Counted from the first letter of the stretch, positions 53,886 to 63,986 are shown. The stretch is DNA of 64,000 nucleotides from Eubacterium ruminantium (GCA_900108205.1 FNUU01000003.1:211881-275880); one strand, 5' to 3'. The notes: generated from the letters alone by a model not told the origin. Made by a program: numbers and translations.

Positions 53886-55232
53886 ATGGTAGGGGCTATA
53901 TTGGAACAGGAATTCATTATTATGATCCTGATGGAAGCACTTCTTATTGTCGGAACATGGAAGATTTTTAAGAAGTGTGAGATGAAAGCATGGTGGGCTT
54001 TGATACCTGCCTTCAGAGAATATCAGCTTTCAAAGTGTGCAGACAGAGAAGCTGATGGAAGAAAATATGTTATAACAACTGCACTTTCATATGTATTTGA
54101 TTTTATATATATGATAACCGGAATTGATGATATAGAGGGCAATGCTGTTGATCAGAATATCTGGATACTTATCTTTATGATGCTCACTCTTACGGTCGCG
54201 ATTGCAAATCTGATCTATTCAATCCGTATTTATTCCGGATTGTTTGATGTCTTTGGTGTGAATCATAAATGGATCTGGATAGTCATTCTTTTTTCTGATT
54301 GTATTCCGGCAGCTTTACTGGGACTCAGGAAAAAATATCAGCCTGGTGTTATATATGTTGATGAACGTGATAATGAGGGCGCTGCACTTTCAGGAATGAC
54401 TGCCAAGGTGCTTGACAGTGGACTTACCGTCAATATAGACGAGAGAACTGCGTCTTCACTTTTTAAAAAGAATATTCTTCTTCGTGATATACATCTAAAT
54501 ATTGAACCGGGTCATATGGTTCTCCTTCTGGGGGGCTCAGGTGCCGGCAAGACGACCTTTGTCAATGCTGTAAATGGTTATGAAAAGGCAAAGGCCAGTA
54601 TAGTTCTCAATGGAAATGATATCTACAATGATTATGCAAAAATGAAATACAGAATAGGCTTTGTTCCTCAGATGGATCTTATGCGTACAAATGATACAGT
54701 ATTTATGACCATTCTTGACTCAGCAAAGCTCAGACTTCCTGCAAATCTCTCGGCAGAAGAGAGAAGAAGCAAGGCTCTGGAAGCACTTAGATTCTTTGGC
54801 CTGGAACCGGTTAAAGACAAGCTTTGCGATAAGCTTTCGGGAGGCCAGCGGAAGAGGCTTTCCATCGCCATGGAATACATATCAAATCCGGATCTTTTTA
54901 TACTCGATGAACCGGATTCCGGTCTGGATGGAGTTATGGCAAGGGAGCTTATGGAAGGACTCCGTCAGATAGCTGATCAGGGTAAGATAGTTATAGTTAT
55001 CACTCATTCACCTGACAGAGTAATAGATCTTTTTGATGATGTGATAGTCCTTGCAAAGGATACCAAGCTTACGGGACGATTATCTTATTTCGGATCTATA
55101 GAAAAAGCGAGGGAATTCTTCGAAAGAGAAGAAATGGAGAGGATAGTCCAGAGGATAAACAGGAAGGAAGAAGGCGGAGAAGGCCTGGCCGACATGTTTA
55201 TAGAGAAGTATGCGGAGGTGTGCAATGGTTGA
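53886..55232 (+). CDS. ABC transporter ATPase fused to a DUF5684-like membrane domain
   Basis: 448 aa. Residues ~1-155 form a four-helix membrane domain of the DUF5684 kind (WKIFKKCEMKAWWALIPAFREYQL, FGVNHKWIWIVILF). This is joined to an ABC domain with Walker A GGSGAGKTTF (~217-226), signature LSGGQRKRLS (~317) and Walker B FILDEPDSGLDG (~338). The ABC part is of the ABCG/White type, where ATPase precedes permease. The DUF5684-ATPase fusion is unusual in my experience. Its gene overlaps the permease gene by 8 nt. Substrate unknown; a link to the surface protein upstream or the polymer ligase downstream is possible. Confidence 0.85.
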   Translation: MVGAILEQEFIIMILMEALLIVGTWKIFKKCEMKAWWALIPAFREYQLSKCADREADGRKYVITTALSYVFDFIYMITGIDDIEGNAVDQNIWILIFMMLTLTVAIANLIYSIRIYSGLFDVFGVNHKWIWIVILFSDCIPAALLGLRKKYQPGVIYVDERDNEGAALSGMTAKVLDSGLTVNIDERTASSLFKKNILLRDIHLNIEPGHMVLLLGGSGAGKTTFVNAVNGYEKAKASIVLNGNDIYNDYAKMKYRIGFVPQMDLMRTNDTVFMTILDSAKLRLPANLSAEERRSKALEALRFFGLEPVKDKLCDKLSGGQRKRLSIAMEYISNPDLFILDEPDSGLDGVMARELMEGLRQIADQGKIVIVITHSPDRVIDLFDDVIVLAKDTKLTGRLSYFGSIEKAREFFEREEMERIVQRINRKEEGGEGLADMFIEKYAEVCNG

Positions 55233-56175
55233 GAAAAAAAGAAAACTTCGCAAAACCAGGTATCGTGGCAGGATTGCGCAGATACCGATCTATATTGGCA
55301 AGAATTTTAGAAGCTTCGTTTATCAGAATGACTGGAAGGTTATTCCTATGGCCGCATTTATTGCGGCACTTGTTTCTGTGGTTGTTAAAAAATCGTTTTT
55401 CGTTACCATGGAGGGGACTGCTATGGGAAGCCTGGCAGTTGCCAGTATCGGACTTTGGAACGGATGCTTTAATTCTATACAGGTTGTATGCAGAGAGAGA
55501 AATATTGTTAAGAGAGAGCACCGCTCGGGAATGCATATTTCATCATATATAATATCCCATATGATATATCAGGCCTTTTTATGCCTGCTGCAGACCTTGA
55601 CCATACTGATTGTTTTTATATATACAAATGTTAAGCTTCCGGCGCATGGAGCAATCTTTGATATCTTTCTTGTGGATTTTGGAATTACGATATTCCTTAT
55701 AACCTATGCAGCTGATATGATGTCACTTTTCATTTCAAGCATAGTGAAGAGCAGTACCTCTGCAATGACGGTTATGCCGATAGTACTTATGATACAGCTG
55801 GTTTTTTCCGGAGGACTCTTTACACTTCCTAAGAATCTTCAGGGTTATACAAATTTTATGATATCAAATCATGGAATAGTATGTATTTCTGCTGAGGCTG
55901 ATTATAATAACCTCGAAACTCATACGGTATGGAAGATGGTAAAAAAAATCGCAAATAATTCAGATGAAGAATCAAAAAAGATGGTCGAGTCTCTTGAAGA
56001 AAAAGGCTTTGCTGAGAAGATAAACATGGAAGCGGCAAAGGCGAATTATAAAAAGGAATATAAGAACTCAAATGAAAATATCAGAGTCCGCTGGGAACTC
56101 TTGATGGTGTTTTCAGCGATGTTTGCCTTACTGGCCATGATCGTATTGGAATTCGTGGATAAGGATAAGCGGTGA
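55225..56175 (+). CDS. ABC-2 type transporter permease
   Basis: 316-aa membrane permease with about six helices (near 39-60, 68-88, 120-145, 155-180, 190-210 and 290-308), after a basic N-terminus (KKRKLRKTRYRGR). The motif CRERNIVKREHRSGMHISSYIISH is the conserved cytoplasmic helix of ABC-2/ABCG permeases. The large loop at ~220-285 is charged. CGGAGGTG lies before the ATG at 55225, inside the ATPase gene, so the two are coupled and form one transporter. Confidence 0.85.
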   Translation: MVEKKRKLRKTRYRGRIAQIPIYIGKNFRSFVYQNDWKVIPMAAFIAALVSVVVKKSFFVTMEGTAMGSLAVASIGLWNGCFNSIQVVCRERNIVKREHRSGMHISSYIISHMIYQAFLCLLQTLTILIVFIYTNVKLPAHGAIFDIFLVDFGITIFLITYAADMMSLFISSIVKSSTSAMTVMPIVLMIQLVFSGGLFTLPKNLQGYTNFMISNHGIVCISAEADYNNLETHTVWKMVKKIANNSDEESKKMVESLEEKGFAEKINMEAAKANYKKEYKNSNENIRVRWELLMVFSAMFALLAMIVLEFVDKDKR

Positions 56176-56227
56176 CAACGGAAGGAATATGCCGGTGGCG
56201 GTTTGGCCGGCCGGCGGGGGGACATAA

Positions 56228-57997
56228 ATGAATAATACACATGAAGATAATAATTTGATAAGGGCAGATGGTTCCTCGGAGGATGAGGCGAAGATCGATG
56301 AGATACTTGCAGATAAAGAACTGATGGCTAAGATAATGGCCGACAGAAAGAAGAGCAGCGGTGACTCCGATGAGCCTGAACGAAGAATGAAAATCAACCA
56401 GGAGGCTATAGCGATAGTGGCAACTTCACTGGTTTTTTTCGTTTTGGGTCTTTTTATCATTTCCCCTTTGGTAGAGTTTTTCTGCAGGATGATAGATGCT
56501 GCATCGGATCCAAAGTGGACCATAGGATTAAATTATGGTATAGACAGCAAAAAATTTGTAAGCAATTATCAGCATACCATACAGAATATCAATATTCTTG
56601 TGCATCTGACTGCTGCATTTTTGTATGTATACTCCGGATACAGGATCGTGACCGGCTGGAAGAGGATAAAGAAGAATATTAAGGCTGAACTCAGCCGCTT
56701 GCTTCCTTTTCTGATATTTATACTTTTTGATGTGATGATCATAGTGGTTACAAATGTCCGTGGTTTCAACGAATACGACAGAACCGGACATCCATATATG
56801 TTTGAAAGTATATATTCATATATACTGTATCCGCTCGCTTACTTTTTCTGCGGGATGATGGTTTATAAGGACAGACAGCGTAAGATCATTCTCTACGCAC
56901 TTATGGTAACAGCGCTGCCTCTGAATATTCTTGCACTGGTGGATGAATGGGTCAGCCCGATAAAGTATTTTGCAACAAATGGCGTTGTGACGGTCTTTCA
57001 TAACTCAAACCATTATGGTTATTATCTGGCTCTTATAATCATCACTTCCGCACTGCTTTTTACCTGTGAGAAAAAAATCTGGTTAAAGATATTTGAACTG
57101 ATTTCCATGGCTCTCGGCGTGGTGGTTCTGATAATAAACAATACCCTGGGGGCATATCTTGCGGTAGGCTTCGTATTGGGACTGTATCTGATATACAATA
57201 TTGTGATGAAAATTAAGAGCTCAAGAGTAGTCGTTGAGAATTATGAGGCAGATGAGGAGGTACAGGCTGTTAGTAGCGTCGCAGAAAACCCGGATGCGGA
57301 TGATGATAAACGTGCTGTTCTCGGCGTCGCAGAAAAATCCGATGCAGCAGAGAATGATAAACAGACTGTTCTCGGTGTTGATGAAAACCCGGATGCAGCG
57401 GGAAAGAGTAAACATGCTGCTGCGGCAGAAGAAAGTAGACAGGCAGCTGCGAAAAAACCTCAGTATATAAGTATAAAAAAAGCAGCAATAGTGCTTGGTC
57501 TGTTTTTACTGATCACCATTGTTATGAGTATAAAATATAAGACAGTAACCCAGAGCGTTACCACCATGGTTTCCGATGTGGGAGATGTTCTTGAGAATCC
57601 TACCTCAGAAACTGTTGAACGAGCCGGATCGGGAAGATGGATTCTCTGGAAGGGTGCCTTTAAGCATATACTCGAAGAACCAATCCTCGGATTTGGTGTT
57701 GAGGGACTGCTGAATACGTACATGATAGGAACTCCTCATAATGAACTGCTTCAATATGCTGAATTCTTTGGTGTCCCTGTAATGCTGCTATATGTGGCAG
57801 CCTGTCTGACAGTTCTCTGGAGAGTTATCAGGAACAGTGCAAAAATGAGCGGCAGCACCATGGTATGCTTTTTTGTGACAATAGGGTATCTGGCAAGCTC
57901 GTTTTTTGGAGTAGCAATATATTATACAACTCCGTTTTTATATATTTTCCTTGGACTTACCTATGCGGAATATTTCAAAATGAGTGCACCGGAGTGA
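56228..57997 (+). CDS. O-antigen ligase/Wzy-like membrane protein
   Basis: 589-aa polytopic membrane protein. An acidic N-terminal cytoplasmic tail (~1-55) precedes ~11-12 helices. The Wzy_C-type signature follows a long loop: WILWKGAFKHILEEPILGFG then GTPHNELLQYAEFFGVP (~500-517), with the His typical of the family. A cytoplasmic loop (~340-410) holds three or four degenerate repeats of the form AENPDADDDKRAVLGV. It probably joins or polymerises a surface glycan. GGGGGG precedes the ATG at 56228. A short GC-rich ORF (56195-56227, MPVAVWPAGGGT... type) ends directly before it. Confidence 0.8.
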   Translation: MNNTHEDNNLIRADGSSEDEAKIDEILADKELMAKIMADRKKSSGDSDEPERRMKINQEAIAIVATSLVFFVLGLFIISPLVEFFCRMIDAASDPKWTIGLNYGIDSKKFVSNYQHTIQNINILVHLTAAFLYVYSGYRIVTGWKRIKKNIKAELSRLLPFLIFILFDVMIIVVTNVRGFNEYDRTGHPYMFESIYSYILYPLAYFFCGMMVYKDRQRKIILYALMVTALPLNILALVDEWVSPIKYFATNGVVTVFHNSNHYGYYLALIIITSALLFTCEKKIWLKIFELISMALGVVVLIINNTLGAYLAVGFVLGLYLIYNIVMKIKSSRVVVENYEADEEVQAVSSVAENPDADDDKRAVLGVAEKSDAAENDKQTVLGVDENPDAAGKSKHAAAAEESRQAAAKKPQYISIKKAAIVLGLFLLITIVMSIKYKTVTQSVTTMVSDVGDVLENPTSETVERAGSGRWILWKGAFKHILEEPILGFGVEGLLNTYMIGTPHNELLQYAEFFGVPVMLLYVAACLTVLWRVIRNSAKMSGSTMVCFFVTIGYLASSFFGVAIYYTTPFLYIFLGLTYAEYFKMSAPE

Positions 57998-58082
57998 AAA
58001 ATCATGAAAAAAACATGAAAAACGTTCTCCAAAAATACACAGATTTTTTATAGATATTAGATTTTAGTTATGTTATACTATA

Positions 58083-58118
58083 GGGCAGAGTGCATTTCTG
58101 CCCTGTTTTCTTTTTTTA
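58083..58118 (+). terminator. terminator between the ligase gene and glyA
   Basis: GGGCAGA (58083-58089) pairs with TCTGCCC (58097-58103), then TGTTTTCTTTTTTT. A -10-like TATACT (58074-58079) lies just before it, so attenuation of a glyA transcript is an alternative reading. Confidence 0.7.
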
Positions 58119-58125
58119 TCGTAAA

Positions 58126-58260
58126 TGTAAATATTTACAACAGAGGAGAATTCCCACGTGTCTCCGGTTTGACTGTTACATAAAAAAGTGCTGTGACGGA
58201 TATATTTACCGGCTAAGAGAAAGTGACGTATGGACTGCGGGCAGGAAAAAAATAAATGGA
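58126..58260 (+). promoter_or_regulatory. glyA leader with palindrome and stem-loops
   Basis: TGTAAATATTTACA (58126-58139) is a perfect 14-bp palindrome, a candidate operator. Downstream, GGAGA/TCTCC can pair (58144-58166). A larger structure has outer arms CCGGT/ACCGG and inner arms GTTACA/TGTGAC (about 58165-58213). I compared it by eye with THF, SAM, glycine, ZTP and T-box signatures and found no match. Confidence 0.35.
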
Positions 58261-58271
58261 GGAAATAATAA

Positions 58272-59519
58272 ATGTACGGTTTTGACGAAATTTTAAAGTT
58301 TGATCCTGAAGTTGCTGCAGCAATGAAAGATGAGATCACAAGACAGAATGTTAATCTTGAACTTATTGCTTCAGAGAACATTGCTTCAAGAACAGTTATG
58401 GCAGCTATGGGCAGCCCTCTTACAAACAAGTATGCTGAGGGGTATCCCGGAAAGAGATACTACGGCGGATGCCAGTATGTTGACGTTGTAGAAGATCTTG
58501 CAAGAGAAAGAGCCAAGGAGCTTTTCGGAGCTGAATATGCAAATGTTCAGCCACATTCAGGAGCTCAGGCAAATATGGCTGTATTCTTTGCTATTATGGA
58601 GCCGGGAGATACATATATGGGTATGTCACTTGATCATGGCGGACACCTTTCACATGGTTCACCTGTTAATATGTCAGGTAAGTATTTCAACTGCGTTCCT
58701 TACGGTGTTAACGATGAAGGACGTATCGATTATGATGAGGTTCTCAGAATCGCTAAGGAGTGCAAGCCAAAGATGATCATTGCCGGTGCATCAGCATACG
58801 CAAGAGCTATTGATTTCAAGAGATTCCGTGAGATCGCTGATGAAGTCGGCGCAGTTCTTATGGTAGATATGGCTCACATAGCAGGTCTTGTTGCAGCAGG
58901 AAAGCACATGAGCCCAATCCCATATGCACATGTTACAACTTCAACAACACACAAGACTCTTCGCGGACCAAGAGGCGGACTTATCCTCTGCAGCGAAGAA
59001 GTAAATGCAAAATATAATTTCAATAAGGCTATTTTCCCTGGTATCCAGGGTGGTCCTCTTATGCATGTCATTGCCGGTAAGGCAGTTTGCTTTAAGGAAG
59101 CACTTTCTCAGGAATACAAGGAATATATGGGAAGAGTAGTTGAAAATGCAGCTACCCTTGCAAGCGCACTTATTGACAGAGGGTTTGATATCGTTTCAGG
59201 TGGTACAGACAATCACCTTATGCTTGTTGATCTCAGACGTCTTGATATTTCCGGTAAGGAAGTTGAGAAGCTTCTTGATGAGGTTCATATTACAGTTAAT
59301 AAGAATACAGTTCCTAATGACCCACGTTCACCATTTGTAACCAGTGGTGTAAGAGTAGGTACTCCGGCAGTTACAACAAGAGGCGCTGTTAAGGAAGATA
59401 TGTATACAATAGCTGATGCATTTAAGGCAGCTATCATCGACAGAGACAATGCGGCTGCAGAGGCACTTGTTAAGAGTATTACAGATAAGTACCCGCTTTA
59501 TGGTGGCAACGCATTCTAA
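58272..59519 (+). CDS. glyA: serine hydroxymethyltransferase
   Basis: 415-aa PLP enzyme interconverting serine and glycine with tetrahydrofolate as one-carbon carrier. Family motifs are [13 protein letters not shown] (~33), [15 protein letters not shown] (~56), [25 protein letters not shown] (~199) and [15 protein letters not shown] (~222-236), which holds the Schiff-base Lys. [13 protein letters not shown] lies near the C-terminus. Full length. GGAGG lies before the ATG. It is followed 41 nt later by ftsH. Confidence 0.97.
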   Translation: MYGFDEILKFDPEVAAAMKDEITRQNVNLELIASENIASRTVMAAMGSPLTNKYAEGYPGKRYYGGCQYVDVVEDLARERAKELFGAEYANVQPHSGAQANMAVFFAIMEPGDTYMGMSLDHGGHLSHGSPVNMSGKYFNCVPYGVNDEGRIDYDEVLRIAKECKPKMIIAGASAYARAIDFKRFREIADEVGAVLMVDMAHIAGLVAAGKHMSPIPYAHVTTSTTHKTLRGPRGGLILCSEEVNAKYNFNKAIFPGIQGGPLMHVIAGKAVCFKEALSQEYKEYMGRVVENAATLASALIDRGFDIVSGGTDNHLMLVDLRRLDISGKEVEKLLDEVHITVNKNTVPNDPRSPFVTSGVRVGTPAVTTRGAVKEDMYTIADAFKAAIIDRDNAAAEALVKSITDKYPLYGGNAF

Positions 59520-59560
59520 ATCAGCCGGGATAAATCATTTTATTTTGGAAAGGTTAGAAG

Positions 59561-62068
59561 ATGGATAATAACCCTAATAACAGAAATGATGGAAACGGTA
59601 AGAAGAGCGGTCCTTCAGCGACTCTTATCATCCTTATCATTTCAATTGTTCTGACTCTGGTCTTCTGGCAGCAGTATAATGCCTACAAGACTTCAGGGGA
59701 GGAAGAAGTTTCATATGACAAATTCATAACGATGATCGAGCAGAAGGAAGTCGAGAAGGTTGAAATATATAACGAAAAGATATATTTCACACCGAAAAAG
59801 CAGAGTGACATTACAAAGGATGTTACCTACTATGTTGTAAGAACCGATGATTACGGTCTCGTAGACAGACTTGCTGCTGCCGATGTTAAATTCTCAGAGA
59901 TAGATGAGGGCGGAAATGCCATGATCCGTACCATTCTGTCATATGTCATCATGATCGCGGTATTTTATATCTTCATGATGCTCATAATGAGAAGTGCTAC
60001 CAAAGGTGGCGGAATCATGGGTGGCGTTGGTAAATCCAATGCCAAGATGTATGTTCAGAAGAAGACCGGCGTAACATTTAAGGATGTTGCAGGTGAAGAG
60101 GAAGCCAAGGAGTCTCTTGTAGAACTTGTTGATTTCCTTCATCAGCCGGAGAAATATACCGCAATCGGTGCCAAGCTTCCGAGAGGAGCCCTTCTTGTAG
60201 GCCCTCCGGGAACAGGTAAGACGCTTCTTGCCAAGGCAGTTGCAGGTGAGGCAGGAGTTCCATTTTTCTCAATATCCGGTTCGGAATTCGTTGAGATGTA
60301 CGTTGGTGTAGGGGCCAGCCGAGTAAGAGACCTCTTTAAGCAGGCTAATCAGATGGCACCATGTATCGTATTTATTGATGAGATAGATGCCATTGGCCGA
60401 AGCCGTGATACGAGACATATGGGCGGTGACTCAGAACGTGAGCAGACACTTAACCAGCTGCTTTCGGAAATGGATGGTTTCGATACCTCCAAGGGTCTCA
60501 TAGTCCTTGCGGCTACCAACAGACCTGAAGTTCTTGATAAGGCGCTTCTCAGACCCGGACGTTTTGACAGACAGGTTATAGTAGAAAGACCTGAGTTAAA
60601 GGGACGAGAGGATATACTTAAGGTACATTCCAAGAATGTCAAGCTTGATGAAACTGTTGATCTGCATGCAATAGCGCTTGCTACAAGTGGTTTTGTTGGA
60701 GCTGACCTTGCAAATATTGTAAATGAAGCCGCTCTTCGTGCAGTTCGTATGGGACGAAATGCTGTATCGCAGGCAGACCTTATGGAATCGATAGAGGTTA
60801 TCAGTTCCGGTAAGGAGAAGAAGGATAAGAACTTAAGTCCGGAAGAAAAGAAGATTGTTGCTTTCCATGAGGTTGGACATGCACTTCTTACTACTCTTCA
60901 GACTAATAAGATGCCTATTCAGAAGATTTCTATCATACCAAGAATGCATGGTATCTTAGGATACGTACTTCATCTTCCGGAAGAGGATAAGAAGCTTCCG
61001 ACAAAGGCAGAGATGCTGTCTGAAATAGTTGTTACCATGGGTGGACGTGCTGCAGAGGAAATTAAGTTTAAATCTGTAACAGGTGGTGCTCAAAATGATA
61101 TTGAAAAAGCAACAGAGACAGCCAAGGCAATGGTCACAAGGCTTGGTATGTCTGAACGTATCGGACTTGTTTCGGTGGTAGAATCCTCAGGAGAATACCT
61201 GGATAACAGGTCTTATCTTAACTGTTCTGAACGTACAGCTGCAATTATTGATGAAGAAGTAAGAAATATCATCACAGAATGCTATGAGAAGGCATATACA
61301 CTTCTGAAGCAGAATGAAAAAATCCTTGATGCAATCGCTGAATTTCTTATTGAGCGCGAGGTTATCACAGGCGAACAGTTCATGGAAATCTTCGAAAAGT
61401 TTTCAAAAGAACAGAAGGTTGTATTTGAAACAGAAGATATGAAGGTTGCCAGAAGAATATCTTCGACTGCATCCTACAGCAGACCGGCACGTCCGTTAAA
61501 GGCTGTTGAAGAGGAAACTCTTAAGGCTGACAGAAAAGCTGAGAAAAAAGCTGAAAAGAAAGCTGAGAAAAAGCTGAAGAAGGAAAAGAAAGAAGCCAAG
61601 ATCAAAGCTATTCTCAAGGGCGTAAAGGGTAAGGATAAATATAAGGCTTATAAAGACTTCGAGGCCAGTCCTGAATTCTATGATAAATTCAGTCTTGATG
61701 ATGAGGATGATGACGAAGAAGATACAAAGCCTGAGACCGGAAGAAAACCGTATGAAGCAGAGAGTTCGGAGAAAAATACTGTGAAAGAGGATAGAGAAAA
61801 CTCTGTTCGTGTTGAAAACAGTGATAAGTCCGATGAACCGCTTTATACTGCAAATGATTATGGTAATCCGTCAACTGTTCAGGAAGGCGATACCACCGGT
61901 TCATATCCGGCACATCCGACATCCGATAAAAGCTCGGAAGAAGATTCACCGGCTATGCCATGGGATAATTATAAGTCTGCCGAAGAGAACAGGATTGAAG
62001 CAGAGAGAGAAGCTTCATCTGATGATACTGCGGATGACAGTAACGATGAAGATGATAACGAAGAATAA
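59561..62068 (+). CDS. ftsH: ATP-dependent zinc metalloprotease FtsH
   Basis: 835-aa membrane AAA+ protease for quality control of membrane proteins. TM1 ~22-40, a small outside domain, TM2 ~122-145. AAA domain: Walker [15 protein letters not shown] (~212-225), Walker [13 protein letters not shown] (~267), second region of homology [17 protein letters not shown]. The protease site is FHEVGHALL (~436-440, HExxH). Usual FtsH is 600-700 aa; the extra ~200 residues are a basic AEKKAEKK stretch followed by an acidic Ser/Glu/Asp-rich tail, seen in some clostridia. GGAAAGGTTAGAAG precedes the ATG. Confidence 0.96.
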   Translation: MDNNPNNRNDGNGKKSGPSATLIILIISIVLTLVFWQQYNAYKTSGEEEVSYDKFITMIEQKEVEKVEIYNEKIYFTPKKQSDITKDVTYYVVRTDDYGLVDRLAAADVKFSEIDEGGNAMIRTILSYVIMIAVFYIFMMLIMRSATKGGGIMGGVGKSNAKMYVQKKTGVTFKDVAGEEEAKESLVELVDFLHQPEKYTAIGAKLPRGALLVGPPGTGKTLLAKAVAGEAGVPFFSISGSEFVEMYVGVGASRVRDLFKQANQMAPCIVFIDEIDAIGRSRDTRHMGGDSEREQTLNQLLSEMDGFDTSKGLIVLAATNRPEVLDKALLRPGRFDRQVIVERPELKGREDILKVHSKNVKLDETVDLHAIALATSGFVGADLANIVNEAALRAVRMGRNAVSQADLMESIEVISSGKEKKDKNLSPEEKKIVAFHEVGHALLTTLQTNKMPIQKISIIPRMHGILGYVLHLPEEDKKLPTKAEMLSEIVVTMGGRAAEEIKFKSVTGGAQNDIEKATETAKAMVTRLGMSERIGLVSVVESSGEYLDNRSYLNCSERTAAIIDEEVRNIITECYEKAYTLLKQNEKILDAIAEFLIEREVITGEQFMEIFEKFSKEQKVVFETEDMKVARRISSTASYSRPARPLKAVEEETLKADRKAEKKAEKKAEKKLKKEKKEAKIKAILKGVKGKDKYKAYKDFEASPEFYDKFSLDDEDDDEEDTKPETGRKPYEAESSEKNTVKEDRENSVRVENSDKSDEPLYTANDYGNPSTVQEGDTTGSYPAHPTSDKSSEEDSPAMPWDNYKSAEENRIEAEREASSDDTADDSNDEDDNEE

Positions 62069-62080
62069 ATAAGCAAAATA

Positions 62081-62134
62081 AAAAGGATCTGATAAATGTT
62101 TTCAAATTTGAAAACATTTTATCGGATCCTTTTT
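62081..62134. terminator. bidirectional terminator between ftsH and the HD hydrolase gene
   Basis: Long stem AAAAGGATCTGATAAATG... pairing with ...CATTTTATCGGATCCTTTT around a TTTTCAAATTTGAAAA tip, with T-runs on both sides. Confidence 0.9.
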
Positions 62135-62136
62135 TA

Positions 62137-62742
62137 TCAGGAATGCCTCTCGGATAATTCGTCCAGAGTTTTTCCGTATGGAGGTATGAAATCCTTCATG
62201 AAATCAGATACTTCAGGAAGCTCATTACTTAGCTCTGCAAGCTTCTTTCCTATGGTTTCCTTTGCACTGCGGAACTCTTTGTTGCCGGAGTTTTCTTCTT
62301 CTATACATTTGATATAGGCTGAAAGCTTGTCGGCAGCCTTGACCAGACGACGCATATAGCGTTCTTCCTCTGTGCGTTCAGCAGAATAAAGCTTTTCGAA
62401 TTCGGGACGAAGATCATTTGGAAGCTCGTTCAGAAGCTTCTTCTCGGCGATGGCTTCGACTTCTTTGTATGCGGCTTTTATATCTTCGTTATAGTATTTT
62501 ACCGGGGTCGGCATATCGCCGGTTATTATTTCCGATGAATCGTGGTAAAGACCTATCAGAGCGGCCTTTTCACCGTTAAGATGCTTGCCGTAGCGTATAT
62601 TTCCGATGACGCAAAGGGCATGGGAGATCATTGCTACTTCAAGGGAGTGTTCCGAAAGATTTTCGGCTCTTGAATTTCTCATAAGGGCCCAGCGCTCAAT
62701 GTATTTCATTCTTGATATGGTTGCAAAAAAATTATAACTCAT
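62137..62742 (-). CDS. HD-domain hydrolase, YfbR-like 5'-deoxynucleotidase
   Basis: 201-aa HD-superfamily phosphohydrolase. Motifs: RWALMRNSRAENLSEHSLEVA (~18-38, first His and the family's Arg), GLYHDSSEIITGDMPTPVKY (~65-85, the HD pair) and KAADKLSAYIKCIEEE (~135, distal Asp). These match YfbR-type enzymes, which dephosphorylate deoxyribonucleoside 5'-monophosphates. AGTGAGGACAG lies before the ATG. Convergent with ftsH; monocistronic. Confidence 0.88.
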   Translation of the reverse strand: MSYNFFATISRMKYIERWALMRNSRAENLSEHSLEVAMISHALCVIGNIRYGKHLNGEKAALIGLYHDSSEIITGDMPTPVKYYNEDIKAAYKEVEAIAEKKLLNELPNDLRPEFEKLYSAERTEEERYMRRLVKAADKLSAYIKCIEEENSGNKEFRSAKETIGKKLAELSNELPEVSDFMKDFIPPYGKTLDELSERHS

Positions 62743-63084
62743 TTTCTGTCCTCACTTTTGCGATGTATTTTATGCTGTTTTCCTGAAATGTATCGGGACC
62801 ACTATTTTAGGATACACACAGGGGGAGGGTATGTCAACTTTTACTGTAAGTGTTGGTGGGATGATAGATGAGGCAAATAGTATAAAGAAAAATATTTACG
62901 TTAATAATAAAAAAACAGCAGTAAAGCGACGGACAGCGATAATTGAAAAATCACATAAAACAGCAGTAGAATAGCAGTGACTTTTTGGTGTGACATAATG
63001 TAAAAAATACTTGACATTATGGCTGCTATGATATACTATATGTCCAAGATAAATGAAAATGATTAAACAGCCGGAGGTAAAAAA
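62743..63084 (+). promoter_or_regulatory. 342-nt intergenic region with promoter of the membrane-protein gene
   Basis: TTGACA (63011-63016) with TACTAT (63034-63039, 17-nt spacer) or TATACT (63032-63037, 15-nt spacer) stands ~45 nt before the 63085 gene. AAAACAGCAGTA occurs twice (near 62923 and 62957). A 47-codon ORF is listed separately. Nothing else recognised. Confidence 0.5.
62831..62974 (+). CDS. small ORF, 47 codons, uncertain
   Basis: ATG after GGGGGAGGGT (spacing only about 2 nt, which is too short for good initiation). The peptide starts MSTFTVSVGGMIDEANSIKK and is basic in its second half. The first 20 residues vaguely recall the N-terminus of WXG100/LXG-type secreted helical proteins, so this could be a decayed fragment. 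No homologue recognised. Confidence 0.2.
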   Translation: MSTFTVSVGGMIDEANSIKKNIYVNNKKTAVKRRTAIIEKSHKTAVE

Positions 63085-63621
63085 ATGAGGTATGGAGTAA
63101 CTGTTCTAATAATATCTTTATTTCTTATAATATTTTTATCATTGATCATGATGAAATCCATGCATAGAGATGGAAATGCTTTGCCGAAGTATGACGAAAG
63201 ACAGCGTATCATAAGAGGAAGGGGCTATATGTTTGCATTCTATACAACGCTTATCATATATTGCCTGATACCTTTTGTTTTAAAAGAGGAAACTAGAAGA
63301 TTTCTGGGTGAAATGCTCTTCTTCGGACCGGCACTTATAGGAGTACTGATCCATGTCAGCTATTGCGTATGGCAGAATGCTTATGTTGAACTTAATATTG
63401 AATTCAAGAGATGCATTTCGATTATCTTATCCACAAGCTTTTGTAATCTCCTGATAGGCATGACAGCTTTCGGAGATGGAAGAATGGTTAAAGATGACAC
63501 ACTTCAGTTTCCGGCGATAAGTTTGGCTGTAGGAGCACTCGGAACGATAATCGTAATTGAAATGCTCATAAAAAGGAAGGTTGACAAGAGGGGTGATGTT
63601 GATGAAGAATCTGAAGCTTAA
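63085..63621 (+). CDS. four-helix membrane protein paired with an Xre regulator
   Basis: 178 aa with helices near 4-22, 50-68, 78-98, 112-130 and 145-163, and an early cytoplasmic motif LPKYDERQRIIRGRGY. Membrane proteins with this DERQ motif commonly sit directly before a short Xre-type regulator in Firmicutes, as here. Role unknown. CCGGAGG precedes the ATG. Its last 20 nt overlap the regulator gene. Confidence 0.75.
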   Translation: MRYGVTVLIISLFLIIFLSLIMMKSMHRDGNALPKYDERQRIIRGRGYMFAFYTTLIIYCLIPFVLKEETRRFLGEMLFFGPALIGVLIHVSYCVWQNAYVELNIEFKRCISIILSTSFCNLLIGMTAFGDGRMVKDDTLQFPAISLAVGALGTIIVIEMLIKRKVDKRGDVDEESEA

Positions 63622-63793
63622 ATCAGCCCGGGCTGCCATGGACCTCTCACAGGAACAGCTTGCAAAAATGGTTGGAGTATCAAGACAGACGATCAATGCA
63701 ATCGAAAAGGGTGACTATAATCCGACCATAAATCTGTGTATCAGTATTTGCAAAGCATTGAATAAAACTTTGGATGAGTTATTTTGGGAATAG
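63602..63793 (+). CDS. short Xre-family transcriptional regulator
   Basis: 63-aa DNA-binding protein made up of one helix-turn-helix (LSQEQLAKMVGVSRQTINAIEKGDYNPTINLCI positions ~14-46) and the family's C-terminal KTLDELFW. It probably represses its own operon with the membrane protein gene. AGAGGGGTG lies 6 nt before the ATG at 63602; the in-frame ATG at 63596 is less well placed. Confidence 0.9.
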   Translation: MKNLKLKSARAAMDLSQEQLAKMVGVSRQTINAIEKGDYNPTINLCISICKALNKTLDELFWE

Positions 63794-63811
63794 ACCAATA
63801 TAAAAATCGAC

Positions 63812-63840
63812 TTGTTATTGAAGGAGTATTATGATATAAT
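63812..63840 (+). promoter_or_regulatory. promoter of the tRNA gene
   Basis: TTGTTA (63812-63817), 17-nt spacer, TATAAT (63835-63840); start point ~12 nt before the tRNA. Confidence 0.75.
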
Positions 63841-63859
63841 CCTCTTTGTTTTGATAAGT

Positions 63860-63932
63860 GCTTCTGTGGCTCAGTTGGTAGAGCAATTGATTCGTAATCA
63901 ATAGGTCGTGGGTTCGAGTCCCATCAGAAGCT
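63860..63932 (+). tRNA. tRNA-Thr (anticodon CGT)
   Basis: 73-nt cloverleaf. The acceptor GCTTCTG pairs with CAGAAGC, the D-arm is GCTCAGTTGGTAGAGC, the anticodon stem is ATTGA/TCAAT with loop TTCGTAA (anticodon CGT, reading ACG), and the T-arm is GTGGGTTCGAGTCCCAT (GTTCGAGTC core). The discriminator base is T; CCA is not encoded. Confidence 0.96.
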
Positions 63933-63945
63933 TAATGAAGAAAAC

Positions 63946-63986
63946 GGCTGAAATATCGCATTTATGCGGTGTCTCAGCCCTTTTTT
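63946..63986 (+). terminator. terminator after the tRNA gene
   Basis: GGCTGA (63946-63951) pairs with TCAGCC (63974-63979), with an inner CGCAT/ATGCG stem, then T6. Confidence 0.85.

Noticed and set aside
56195..56227. GC-rich 12-codon leader peptide before the O-antigen-ligase-like gene
   Set aside because: It has a Shine-Dalgarno-like GGAAGG very close to its ATG but the composition and short spacing make chance likely.
58140..58271. Known riboswitch before glyA (THF, SAM, glycine, ZTP, T-box)
   Set aside because: None of the conserved cores of these families is visible.
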